From the NCBI GenBank assembly GCA_024695315.1, contig JAILIJ010000006.1, positions 1-11,090 of the forward strand: 11,090 bases of DNA. Reading direction: 5' to 3'. Of the stretch, positions 1-6,725 are shown in pieces. This stretch comes from Bacteroidaceae bacterium (lineage in GTDB: Bacteria; Bacteroidota; Bacteroidia; Bacteroidales; Bacteroidaceae). The position numbers were made by a program, and so were the translations under genes. The notes under the pieces were generated by a model. The model searched no databases and was not told the origin of the DNA. It saw nothing but the letters and a program-made list of their open reading frames with translations. Each line of letters starts with the position of its first letter. Position 1 is the stretch's first letter.

Positions 1-14
1 CTGTCCCCAATGGC

Positions 15-40
15 CCCTTGTTACGGATGGCCATTCTTCA
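15..40. repeat. Left copy of 26-bp direct repeat
   Basis: These 26 bases recur at 524-549 with a single mismatch (A versus C at base 9 of the repeat). The copies are 509 bp apart and in the same orientation. In both places the repeat runs straight into a TTC-rich tract: the perfect heptamer array here, a degenerate one at the right copy. This makes the repeat plus tract look like one composite intergenic unit present twice. Confidence 0.85.
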
Positions 41-148
41 CTCTTCACTCTTCACTCTTCACTCTTCACTCTTCACTCTTCATTCTTCATTCTTCACTCT
101 TCACTCTTCACTCTTCACTCTTCATTTTTCACTCTTCACTCTTCACTC
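37..148. repeat. TTCACTC heptamer tandem repeat, 16 units
   Basis: Sixteen head-to-tail 7-bp units in perfect phase. Thirteen are TTCACTC, two are TTCATTC (79-92) and one is TTCATTT (121-127). The pattern fades into partial units on both sides (about 34-36 and 149-150). There are no spacers, so it is not a CRISPR array. The unit length is not a multiple of three only at the single-unit level, and the tract can be read open in more than one frame, giving spurious LHSSLFT-type peptides. Slippage could change the copy number. No promoter or coding role is visible. Confidence 0.95.
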
Positions 149-150
149 TT

Positions 151-523
151 TACGATAACTCCCACATGTTGCACCATTCCCATTGTAATGCCGAGATTAC
201 AGTGCTTCGTATCGAAAATGTTAAAATGTTAAAAGTTATGTTAAAGTGCTTTTTGAGGGGGCGAAAATTTGCAAAAACGTCATAAAAATGTAATCTTTGA
301 GTATTCATCTGACGGTGCGTTTCAAGCCTCGAATTCATTAGGGGGTGAGTTAAAATTTCAAACACACGAAATCTATACTCATCAGCAAAGAAATTCGAAG
401 CTGTTACGAAGGTAATACGAAGCGTTGCCGAAGGAGGTGGGGTAGAAAAGTACGTCCAATTCGACGCACTTTTTTTGTTTTTTATGATAAGTATAATCAG
501 GAGCTGGGGAGAAAACGAAAGGT
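151..523. other. Non-coding stretch between the two direct-repeat copies
   Basis: About 370 bases with no convincing gene. A 135-codon minus-strand frame (150-557) crosses most of it, but runs into the repeat at one end, has no recognisable domain, and has no promoter or start context. The stretch contains many GAA/CGAAG-type motifs and a T-rich run at 470-484. Because near-identical repeats bracket it, it may be a dispersed intergenic element or its remnant; only a genome-wide comparison could show that. Confidence 0.4.
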
Positions 524-549
524 CCCTTGTTCCGGATGGCCATTCTTCA
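524..549. repeat. Right copy of 26-bp direct repeat with degenerate TTC tract
   Basis: Matches 15-40 at 25 of 26 positions. It is followed by a pyrimidine-rich stretch (550-587, TTTTTCACTCTCTCC and similar) that looks like a decayed version of the heptamer array after the left copy. Confidence 0.85.
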
Positions 550-698
550 TTCTCCATTTTTCACTCTCTCCCTCCCTCAATCCCTCGAAATATGTCAATT
601 GAATCGCAAAAAATCAAAAAGACAGTAACACATAATAGACAAAAAATAACAAATTAGACCTTTTTTAGAGTTAAAAACGATAAAAAATTGATAAAAAG

Positions 699-729
699 TT
701 TGTCAAATCAGGATTTTTCATTTCATTTG
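699..729 (+). promoter_or_regulatory. Candidate Bacteroidetes promoter for the 780-4127 gene
   Basis: TTTG (699-702), a 19-base spacer, then TTCATTTG (722-729), which matches the TAnnTTTG -7 consensus at all but one fixed position. Transcription would start near 736 and give an AT-rich leader of about 45 nt. No Shine-Dalgarno site precedes the ATG, as is usual for highly expressed Bacteroidetes genes. Confidence 0.5.
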
Positions 730-779
730 CACTTCAGAAAACAAATTAAAAGTATCTTTTACTATTAAATCATTTTCTT

Positions 780-3700
780 ATGAACAAACTTTACATGTTA
801 TTAGGAGCATGCTCGTTTGCTGCTCTGCCAACTATGGCTCAGGATATCCAATTCGAGGACTATAGTGAATACACAGATGTAACTAATTTGTTGCAAAATC
901 CTGGTTTCGACGAGGATATCACTTTTACATCTGATGGCCAGCCAAAAGCTGATATTACTAATCTTGAAGAAAAGGCTAAAATGTCTGCTCGTTCTTGGAA
1001 CTGGATGACTGCCGATGGTACATTGTATGCTCGTGCTATTACAGCAGATGAGGGCAATGGAACTTGGAGTCGTTCTACAGATAGTTATGCTTATAATGGC
1101 TTCTTAGGAAAAATTAAAGGTTGGACACTCAATACAGGTAACGAATCAAGCTGTGAGTGGGTTTATTTCGGATCAATTCCTTATGATCTTGGCGAAACTG
1201 CTATTCCTATTGCAGATAATGGTGACACATGGATGGTTGTACCAACTAAGCCTGTTTTAGCTGACAATTCAGATGAAAATGATGGTGACGCTGAAGCAAA
1301 TAAGGGTGCTCTCTTCCTCCGTGCAGGATGGGGAGGATGGGCTGCTTATTCACAGGAAGTAACACTCCCATGTGCAAAGTACGCTCTTGTATACCGTATT
1401 TTTAATTCAAATGCTGAAGGATCAAAGTCAAATACTAAATATAAGAACCTCTGTAAGGTTACTTGTGGTAAGGATGTATTTGAGGATTCTGAAGGACTTA
1501 ATGCTGCTAATTGGGAAGAGCACGTTATTGAATTTACTCCTACTTCAACATTTACTATCCAGTTTGGATATCAGTCTGATGGTGGTTCTGGCTCAAACCC
1601 ATTCCTTTGGATTGATGACATCCGACTTTATAAGACTGATGAGGCTGATTATAAGGAGGTCGTAGAGAGTGAGGCATCAGCATATTATGAAAGAATTCAA
1701 GAAGTTCTTACTGAAGCAGGAATCAACAACCAAACAGCTAAAGCTGTTTATGAGGAGATATATGATAGCCTTGGTTATTATGAATCTGCAATATCTGATG
1801 CTGAAGATGAAGAGTGTGAACCACTTCTTAAGGATTTAGCTGCTTATGTAGAAAGAGTTAAGGCTGTTGTTGCAAATATAACTACTCTTCAGACACTTGT
1901 TGAAAAAGCTGATATTGCTTTAGGATTAAATTATCCTGGATATGATGAATATTATAATGCTATCAGTGCTGCAAATAACGCTATTATGGGAGGTACTTCC
2001 TCAGAGATCGCAGCTCAGATTGATGCTTTGAATGAAGCTACAAGAGCATATTATATTAGCCAGGAGGCTCCAGCTGACTTCACATTCCTCGTGTCAAGTC
2101 CTGAGTTCTGTATCTCTACTGCTGTTCCTACTTATAGTGATGGTGTTGCAGAATATCCAAATGTAGCAGATTATACTGCTGGTACAGCTCCAAGTGATGC
2201 TACATCAGAGGGCTGGAATAAGGGTACTGTGACTTCTGGTGACCAGCGTCTCAACTATGCTCAGGGACGTATCTGCTGGAACCTTTGGGATAGCGGTAAG
2301 GCTGGATACCATGAGGTTTATCAGGAACTTAAGGATATTCCAAACGGTAAGTACACTGTAAGTGGTGACCTTATCACTCAGAGTGGCTGTCTTGCAGATC
2401 AGCACATGTACGCTACAAGTTCATATGCTACAGCTGTTTCTGCTAACCTCGATAATGAGGCATGGTCTGATAATAATGATGGAACATGGTCTACTCTTAC
2501 TACAGATGAGGTAATCGTTGTTGACGGTAAACTTAAGATTGGTGCTGGTTCTACATTCTCAGGTGAAGGTTCTGTAGGATGGTTCTGCCTCTCACATGTA
2601 ATTCTCAAGTATCTTGGTGAGGCCACTGAGGAAGAGATTGCTTCTGTAATTGCTGCTAAGCTCGTTGCTGTTCAGGAACAGGCTGATACAATGCACTATG
2701 CTGCTGATAAGGCTGCTTTGAAAGCTGCTATCGAAAGATATCAGTCAGACAAGAATATTGACACTCTCAATGTTGCTATAGCTGCTGCTGTTGCTTCTGA
2801 GGCTGACTATAAGGCTGTTACTGCTGGTACTCTTAAGACTCTCCAGGATTCTCTCGCTGCTGAGGCTTACTCAAGCTACGCTAAGACTCTTGCAACTGAT
2901 GTAGTAACTACTACAGTTAACTATCTTGGTTCTGCTGAGGCTACTTATACTGAGACAGCTTCTTATACTAAGGTTCTTCAGTACTATTTAAATACTCTTC
3001 TTCCAGCTGTTGTAAATGCTCAGGAAGTTCTTAATACAGTTGCTACTGCTGAGGCTAAGGCTGTTCTTACTGAGACACTTGACGGAATAGCTAAGGATCT
3101 CGCTACATTCACTAAGGATGAGACAGTTCTTGCTGCTGAGGTTGCTTGGATTGCTGACGCTGTAAACACAGCTGAGATTAAGGAAACTGCTATTGCTGAC
3201 AATACTGACATGACTATCTACATGACTAACCCTAATGTTGAGGCTGAGACAGGATGGACATTCCACAAGCTTGTTGGTAATACTAATACTGCTACTGGTC
3301 AGGGTGTTGACGGTGTTTCTTCTAACCGTTACCTCGATTCTTGGAACGGTACAGCTGGTGCTCTTCGCTACTCTGCTTACCAGACTCTCAATGTTCCTAA
3401 CGGTACATATAAGATCTCTAACATCATGCGTAACTCACAAACTGGTGCTTACCTCTTCGCTTCTACAGCAGCTCCTGTAAAGGACGAAAATGGTAACCTT
3501 GTTCTTGATGCTACTGCTACTAACGTAATTAGCGATGCTGTTCTCGTTCAGACTCCTAATAAGTATATCAATGCTACTGATCTCGAAGGTGAGGCTCAGT
3601 CAAAGACTGACTCTTACGGTGAGATTTGGATGGCTGCTGCTGATGTCTTGATGGCTAAGTATGGTATCGAGAATGCTGAGACTGGTTCTATCTTTGATAT

Positions 3701-4127
3701 CGTTGCTGAGAACAATGGTGGTAACACAACTTGCCCAGAGGGTGTTGATGAGGCTACATGGAGCGTATTCAGCGCAAATAACGGTACTGGTCGTGGTTGG
3801 TTCAACAACTCAGTTGAAATCACAGTTACAAATCACGTTCTTACAGTAGGTGTTTCTACAGATAGCGTATTCCTCTCTCCAACAGATCGTAAGGCATTCA
3901 CAGGTACTTGGTTCTCTGCTGATAACTTCACTCTCACTATGGTTAAGGCTGGTGACAACACAGATTGGGACTATACTACAGGTGTTGAGGCTGTTGAGCC
4001 AAACGATGAGTCTGCTGCTGAGGTTGCTGTTTACTCAATCTCTGGTGCTCGCGTTAACGGTATGAAGCAGGGTATTAACATCGTTAAGTACGCTGACGGT
4101 TCTGTTAAGAAGGTTCTCGTAAAGTAA
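780..4127 (+). CDS. Large secreted multidomain protein with C-terminal type IX-like sorting tail
   Basis: 1115 residues; I cannot assign a specific function. Residues 1-20 are a signal peptide (MNK start, hydrophobic core, cleavage near MAQ-D). Three regions read as beta-rich, possibly jelly-roll carbohydrate-binding-like modules: about 38-285 (opens with NPGFDED, closes with DDIRLYK), 433-612 and 815-1065 (opens with TNPNVEAETGW). They alternate with two helical, Ala/Glu-rich linkers (about 290-430 and 616-812) that may form coiled coils or bundles. The last 48 residues (1068-1115) contain VYSISGARV, GINIV and end VKKVLVK, resembling the short C-terminal domains of type IX secretion cargo, so export to or attachment at the cell surface is likely (inference). 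Several G-W/W-rich stretches would suit glycan binding, but no catalytic motif is evident. It has its own promoter and terminator. Codon use is strongly biased, which suggests high expression. Confidence 0.9.
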   Translation: MNKLYMLLGACSFAALPTMAQDIQFEDYSEYTDVTNLLQNPGFDEDITFTSDGQPKADITNLEEKAKMSARSWNWMTADGTLYARAITADEGNGTWSRSTDSYAYNGFLGKIKGWTLNTGNESSCEWVYFGSIPYDLGETAIPIADNGDTWMVVPTKPVLADNSDENDGDAEANKGALFLRAGWGGWAAYSQEVTLPCAKYALVYRIFNSNAEGSKSNTKYKNLCKVTCGKDVFEDSEGLNAANWEEHVIEFTPTSTFTIQFGYQSDGGSGSNPFLWIDDIRLYKTDEADYKEVVESEASAYYERIQEVLTEAGINNQTAKAVYEEIYDSLGYYESAISDAEDEECEPLLKDLAAYVERVKAVVANITTLQTLVEKADIALGLNYPGYDEYYNAISAANNAIMGGTSSEIAAQIDALNEATRAYYISQEAPADFTFLVSSPEFCISTAVPTYSDGVAEYPNVADYTAGTAPSDATSEGWNKGTVTSGDQRLNYAQGRICWNLWDSGKAGYHEVYQELKDIPNGKYTVSGDLITQSGCLADQHMYATSSYATAVSANLDNEAWSDNNDGTWSTLTTDEVIVVDGKLKIGAGSTFSGEGSVGWFCLSHVILKYLGEATEEEIASVIAAKLVAVQEQADTMHYAADKAALKAAIERYQSDKNIDTLNVAIAAAVASEADYKAVTAGTLKTLQDSLAAEAYSSYAKTLATDVVTTTVNYLGSAEATYTETASYTKVLQYYLNTLLPAVVNAQEVLNTVATAEAKAVLTETLDGIAKDLATFTKDETVLAAEVAWIADAVNTAEIKETAIADNTDMTIYMTNPNVEAETGWTFHKLVGNTNTATGQGVDGVSSNRYLDSWNGTAGALRYSAYQTLNVPNGTYKISNIMRNSQTGAYLFASTAAPVKDENGNLVLDATATNVISDAVLVQTPNKYINATDLEGEAQSKTDSYGEIWMAAADVLMAKYGIENAETGSIFDIVAENNGGNTTCPEGVDEATWSVFSANNGTGRGWFNNSVEITVTNHVLTVGVSTDSVFLSPTDRKAFTGTWFSADNFTLTMVKAGDNTDWDYTTGVEAVEPNDESAAEVAVYSISGARVNGMKQGINIVKYADGSVKKVLVK

Positions 4128-4164
4128 TTGACGAATAAGTAATCGTTTTTACTAAATATATGGA

Positions 4165-4197
4165 GAAGGTATCGGATTTCCGGTACCTTCTTTTTTT
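4165..4197 (+). terminator. Strong intrinsic terminator after the large secreted protein
   Basis: An 11-bp stem (GAAGGTATCGG, 4165-4175, with CCGGTACCTTC, 4180-4190; one G-T wobble), a 4-base ATTT loop and seven T residues (4191-4197). It lies 38 bases past the stop codon. Confidence 0.93.
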
Positions 4198-4282
4198 GTG
4201 TTCTTTATTAAAATTCCGAAAATGGTCAGAAAGAAGATTAAATGATTTTATATTTTCCATTAACATAAAATAAGATTTATTC

Positions 4283-4314
4283 TTTGGATACTTGGATAAA
4301 AGAAAATAACTTTG
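4283..4314 (+). promoter_or_regulatory. Near-consensus Bacteroidetes promoter for the 4355-4927 gene
   Basis: TTTG (4283-4286), a 20-base spacer, then TAACTTTG (4307-4314), a full match to TAnnTTTG. The predicted start near 4321 leaves a leader of about 34 nt. Confidence 0.75.
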
Positions 4315-4354
4315 CGTGAAACTTAGATTAATAATTTTATAAACGAAGAAACTT

Positions 4355-4927
4355 ATGAAACGAATCTTTTCTTTTGCACTCTTGGCTATGGTTTGTACGC
4401 TGGGATTTGCAGCTAAGCATATTACTCTTGAATCGGGATCTGTTGCTGCTCTTAATAAATTAGGGGTACGCATCTTTATGGAGTATGACTATTCAGATTT
4501 CCTAATTTATGATGCTGAGACAAATCAGGTGGTTAAGGAGGATGATTTCCTCAAGAAGATGGGCGGCACATGGGTGGCTAATAAGGGAAAGGATATTCCT
4601 ATGGCGGAAGCGAGCTTTACAGAGAGTTTTAATGAGGAGAGCGATAGGATTACGGCCGTAATGGATAAGTCGATGGCTGATTATATCGTGGTCTATAAAC
4701 TCAATTTGTTTAGCTATGGCACTTTTAAGCCTGCTATAAATAATAATGTAAAGGGATTTGCCGCAGGAACATTTACTATTATTGAAAGTTCATCTAAGAA
4801 AGTGGTTGCAAAGCTTTCTACTACTCGTATCTATGGTTCTGTATTTGCTTCTACATGGGCTATGAAAAAGGAGTATGTTTATGACAACGTGGCTGAGGAA
4901 CTTGCCGAATTTCTTAATGATGACTAA
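4355..4927 (+). CDS. Secreted protein of unknown function
   Basis: 190 residues; I do not recognise the family. Residues 1-19 form a signal peptide (KR, then a hydrophobic core, cleavage near GFA-A). There is no lipobox cysteine, so it is probably periplasmic or exported rather than a lipoprotein. The mature part is a compact mix of predicted strands and helices, with an acidic middle (about 85-105, FNEESDRITAVMD), a YIVVYKLNLFSYG strand and a helical acidic C-terminus (EELAEFLNDD). There are no cysteines after the signal peptide, no membrane segment and no catalytic signature. It has a good promoter and lies downstream of a terminator, so it is transcribed alone. The start is supported by the signal peptide beginning directly at this ATG. 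The coding call is secure; the role is open. Confidence 0.85.
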   Translation: MKRIFSFALLAMVCTLGFAAKHITLESGSVAALNKLGVRIFMEYDYSDFLIYDAETNQVVKEDDFLKKMGGTWVANKGKDIPMAEASFTESFNEESDRITAVMDKSMADYIVVYKLNLFSYGTFKPAINNNVKGFAAGTFTIIESSSKKVVAKLSTTRIYGSVFASTWAMKKEYVYDNVAEELAEFLNDD

Positions 4928-4985
4928 TCTTTTTGTGTTTTTTTGATTTTTTTTTCAAAATAATTGAAAAAAGTTTGAGAAATAT

Positions 4986-5016
4986 TTTGAAGTGACAGAA
5001 AAAAAGTGTTACTTTG
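4986..5016 (+). promoter_or_regulatory. Promoter with no protein gene behind it
   Basis: TTTG (4986-4989), exactly 19 bases, then TTACTTTG (5009-5016), with one deviation from TAnnTTTG. The predicted start near 5023 coincides with the first base of a hairpin. No protein gene follows on this strand before the terminator at 5183-5217. Confidence 0.6.
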
Positions 5017-5022
5017 TGGCAT

Positions 5023-5217
5023 CAGAACAACGAAAGGGTTGTTTTGATAAAAAGATGGCTTTTTATCTAAGATGGTTTCATCTAAGACGGATTTAAGGCT
5101 ATACATGAAATTAGAAGGGACAATGCAAATAATATGAATAGGTAAAGATTAAATGCGATGATTAACTATTAAGTTAATTGAAATAAAGGTCATTGTGAAA
5201 TGATCTTTATTTTTTTT
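5023..5217 (+). ncRNA. Candidate structured small RNA, about 195 nt
   Basis: Bounded by a promoter (4986-5016) and a T-tailed terminator hairpin (5183-5217). Working from the sequence, it can form: hairpin 1, 5023-5031 with 5038-5046 (9 bp, one G-U, loop GAAAGG); hairpin 2, 5046-5054 with 5059-5067 (GATAAAAAG/CTTTTTATC, loop ATGG; shares base 5046 with hairpin 1); hairpin 3, 5070-5074 with 5079-5083 (AGATG/CATCT); hairpin 4, 5162-5167 with 5172-5177 (TTAACT/AGTTAA); then the terminator stem. The only ATG frame near the 5' end (5055-5096, 13 codons) begins in the loop of hairpin 2 and has no ribosome site. I do not recognise a known RNA family. The gene to the right is on the opposite strand, so this is not its leader; it could act as a trans-acting sRNA or as antisense to the 3' region of the AraC transcript if that reads through. 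Confidence 0.5.
5183..5217 (+). terminator. Intrinsic terminator ending the candidate small RNA
   Basis: A 12-bp stem (ATAAAGGTCATT, 5183-5194, with AATGATCTTTAT, 5199-5210; one G-T wobble), loop GTGA, then seven T residues (5211-5217). Confidence 0.85.
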
Positions 5218-5235
5218 AATAAAAAGCCAAGGGGG

Positions 5236-5325
5236 CTAGGACTTCTGGGATTTTTTAGATTTTCTGAGATTTCTATAGTTTCCTATATATTTTAGGTTTC
5301 CTAAGTTTCCTGGGATTTCCTAAGG
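5236..5325. repeat. Degenerate TTTCCTRRG-type repeat tract
   Basis: A low-complexity run of roughly 10-base units built on TTTCCTAAG/TTTCCTGGGA (clearest at 5297-5323), with a looser version (GGGATTTTTTAG, TTTTCTGAG) before it. It fills the gap between the small-RNA terminator and the end of the AraC gene. No coding or terminator function is evident. Confidence 0.6.
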
Positions 5326-5337
5326 CTTTTGGGGGCT

Positions 5338-6285
5338 CTACTCTTTGCAGGGCCCCGGCTCAGAAAAGTTAATATCTTTTGAGATGATTTTTTTAGAGTT
5401 AAGATTGACCATTTCTCGAAATTCTGAAGGTAGGTAGCCTGTCTGCCTCTTATAGAATTTAACAAAATATGATGGGTCTTCGTAGCCAAGACGGAAGGCA
5501 ATTTCTTTGACCATAAGGTCGGTGTAACGGAGCATTCGTTTGGCTTCGAGAATTATTCTGTCGTTGATGAATGTGAGGGGAGATTTGCTGGCACATTCCT
5601 GCACGCTGTTGCTGAGGGTCTTTGTGGAGACGTTCAGATTGTCGGCATACTCTTTGACTGTGTGCATGGAAATGAAATGTGTCTCAACCAGTTTTCGGAA
5701 CATGACAAAGAGTCTGTGGGAAGGCTTTACAGAATCGAGGGGAAGCGAACCACGACGGTTGCCGTAGCGCTGTACGTTGATGAGAAATATCTTGACAAGT
5801 GAACGCAGCATGTCGGTATGACCAAAGGCTCTCATGTTGTTGTGCTCGTCAAGCATCTTTTGGATTATGAGTTTGAGTTCCTCGACAATCTCTGTGTTCT
5901 CGATGACGCAGTAGGGAGAGGAGTCGAAGGCGTTGAATACATTATATTTTATAAATATGTCCTCGTCGGCTTGCTCGTCCTTGAGAAAATTGGTGCAGAA
6001 TTTTATTGTGACACCTCGGTGACGTGTCTTACCGTCAAAATGATGGACTTGGCCTGGTGATAGGAAGAACATGGAGTTGGCCTCGAGTTCGTAGTCCTGA
6101 AAGTCTACCGTATGTTTGCCTTCGCCATCCCAGAACCATATTATTTCATAGAAGGTATGGACGTGCGGAATCATATTGTCGGGGTCTTGTTCAAACAAGT
6201 CCGGCATAAATACTATGTTGAGTCCATCACCACCTGGCGCTTCGCATACGCTCTGGTATATTTTTGATAATTCAGATATTTCCAT
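5338..6285 (-). CDS. AraC-family transcriptional regulator
   Basis: 315 residues, the usual length for the family. The N-terminal part (about 25-95) is a cupin-like ligand-sensing domain: histidines at 41 and 43 (IPHVHTFYEI), a WDGEGKH turn and LSPGQVHHF at 76-83. The C-terminal part (about 195-292) is the two-helix-turn-helix AraC DNA-binding domain. Helix-turn-helix 1 is around 208-229 (VKEYADNLNVSTKTLSNSV) and helix-turn-helix 2 around 257-279, with the family signature EIAFRLGYEDPSYFVKFYKR followed by TGYLPSEFR. It should be a cytoplasmic activator of carbon-source or stress genes, but the ligand and targets cannot be read from the sequence. It is a single gene, read towards the small RNA and away from rubrerythrin. 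A -7 element at 6479-6472 would give it a leader of about 180 nt that contains three direct repeats. Confidence 0.93.
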   Translation of the reverse strand: MEISELSKIYQSVCEAPGGDGLNIVFMPDLFEQDPDNMIPHVHTFYEIIWFWDGEGKHTVDFQDYELEANSMFFLSPGQVHHFDGKTRHRGVTIKFCTNFLKDEQADEDIFIKYNVFNAFDSSPYCVIENTEIVEELKLIIQKMLDEHNNMRAFGHTDMLRSLVKIFLINVQRYGNRRGSLPLDSVKPSHRLFVMFRKLVETHFISMHTVKEYADNLNVSTKTLSNSVQECASKSPLTFINDRIILEAKRMLRYTDLMVKEIAFRLGYEDPSYFVKFYKRQTGYLPSEFREMVNLNSKKIISKDINFSEPGPCKE

Positions 6286-6349
6286 TGTTGAGATTTTGAA
6301 TTATGAAAGTTCTATATTTTGAGTTTTTGAGTTATTATGTTTTTGATAC

Positions 6350-6402
6350 TATGAATTGTTGAGCTGTGAGTTTATGAATTGTTGAATATTTATGAATTGT
6401 TG
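6350..6402. repeat. Three direct repeats TATGAATTGTTG in the AraC-gene leader
   Basis: The 12-base unit occurs exactly at 6350-6361, 6373-6384 and 6391-6402 (23 and 18 bases between starts); the first two continue with GA. On the AraC-gene strand it reads CAACAATTCATA. AraC-family proteins often bind direct repeats, so these could be autoregulatory sites. They lie inside the predicted leader rather than at the promoter, however, and could equally be low-complexity intergenic repeats like others in this window. Confidence 0.6.
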
Positions 6403-6471
6403 GTTCCCGTCAAGCGGTTCAGCTCTTGCCATTTGTAGTACAACTCTTAATTCTCTACGATTTTGCAAGTG

Positions 6472-6479
6472 CAAATGTA
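6472..6479 (-). promoter_or_regulatory. Candidate -7 element for the AraC-family gene
   Basis: On the minus strand this reads TACATTTG, a full TAnnTTTG match. No clear TTTG is found 19-21 bases upstream of it. It overlaps a small inverted repeat, TTTGCA-AG-TGCAAA (6462-6475), that would span the transcription start. Confidence 0.45.
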
Positions 6480-6564
6480 CGAGTTTGGATGGTAAATATG
6501 AGAAAGAAGAGTAAGAAAAGTGTGATTGGTTCTGAAATTTACCATTCATTTTCTTTAATTATCT

Positions 6565-6595
6565 CTTGTTTATTATTCTTAAAGTCATATCTTTG
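6565..6595 (+). promoter_or_regulatory. Bacteroidetes promoter for rubrerythrin
   Basis: CTTG (6565-6568), a 19-base spacer, then TATCTTTG (6588-6595), a full TAnnTTTG match. The predicted start near 6602 gives a leader of about 124 nt to the ATG at 6726. Confidence 0.65.
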
Positions 6596-6601
6596 CAATG
6601 T

Positions 6602-6725
6602 CAAACAAGATAAATGGTATGAGTTACGTTAAACATTATATGGGAACTCACAGTAAAAACTAACAAAGATGCAGACGCTCTTAGGCATCCTCCCATAGTA
6701 GGGAGTTATGGAGAGTAAAATTTAT
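6602..6725 (+). other. Rubrerythrin leader with possible hairpins
   Basis: This long leader contains complementary segments: TGAGTT (6620-6625) with AACTCA (6645-6650); GATGC with GCATC around 6669-6689; and CTCCC (6690-6694) with GGGAG (6701-6705, loop ATAGTA). The last would bury the only purine-rich, Shine-Dalgarno-like stretch. The second and third hairpins lie next to each other. I do not recognise a known riboswitch. Confidence 0.35.

Noticed and set aside
37..148. Possible CRISPR array
   Set aside because: The units are directly adjacent 7-mers with no spacers and no cas genes nearby.
10..285. 91-codon plus-strand frame with LHSSLFT repeats
   Set aside because: The repetitive peptide is only a translation of the TTCACTC tract; nothing suggests expression.
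150..557. 135-codon minus-strand open frame
   Set aside because: It has no recognisable domain, runs into the repeated sequence at its start, and has no promoter or start context; its composition follows the repeat and AT-rich intergenic DNA.
4950..4972. TTTTTTCAA/TTGAAAAAA hairpin as terminator of the 4355-4927 gene
   Set aside because: The stem is almost all A-T and has T residues before it rather than after it on the plus strand, so it is not a canonical terminator.
5055..5096. 13-codon frame (MAFYLRWFHLRRI) inside the candidate small RNA
   Set aside because: Its start lies in the loop of hairpin 2, there is no ribosome site and it is too short to support; kept only as a note on the RNA.
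6708..6725. Upstream ATG for rubrerythrin (adds MESKIY)
   Set aside because: The purine-rich site is only two bases before this ATG, and the family normally starts nearer the TEKNL segment; 6726 is preferred but the alternative is not excluded.
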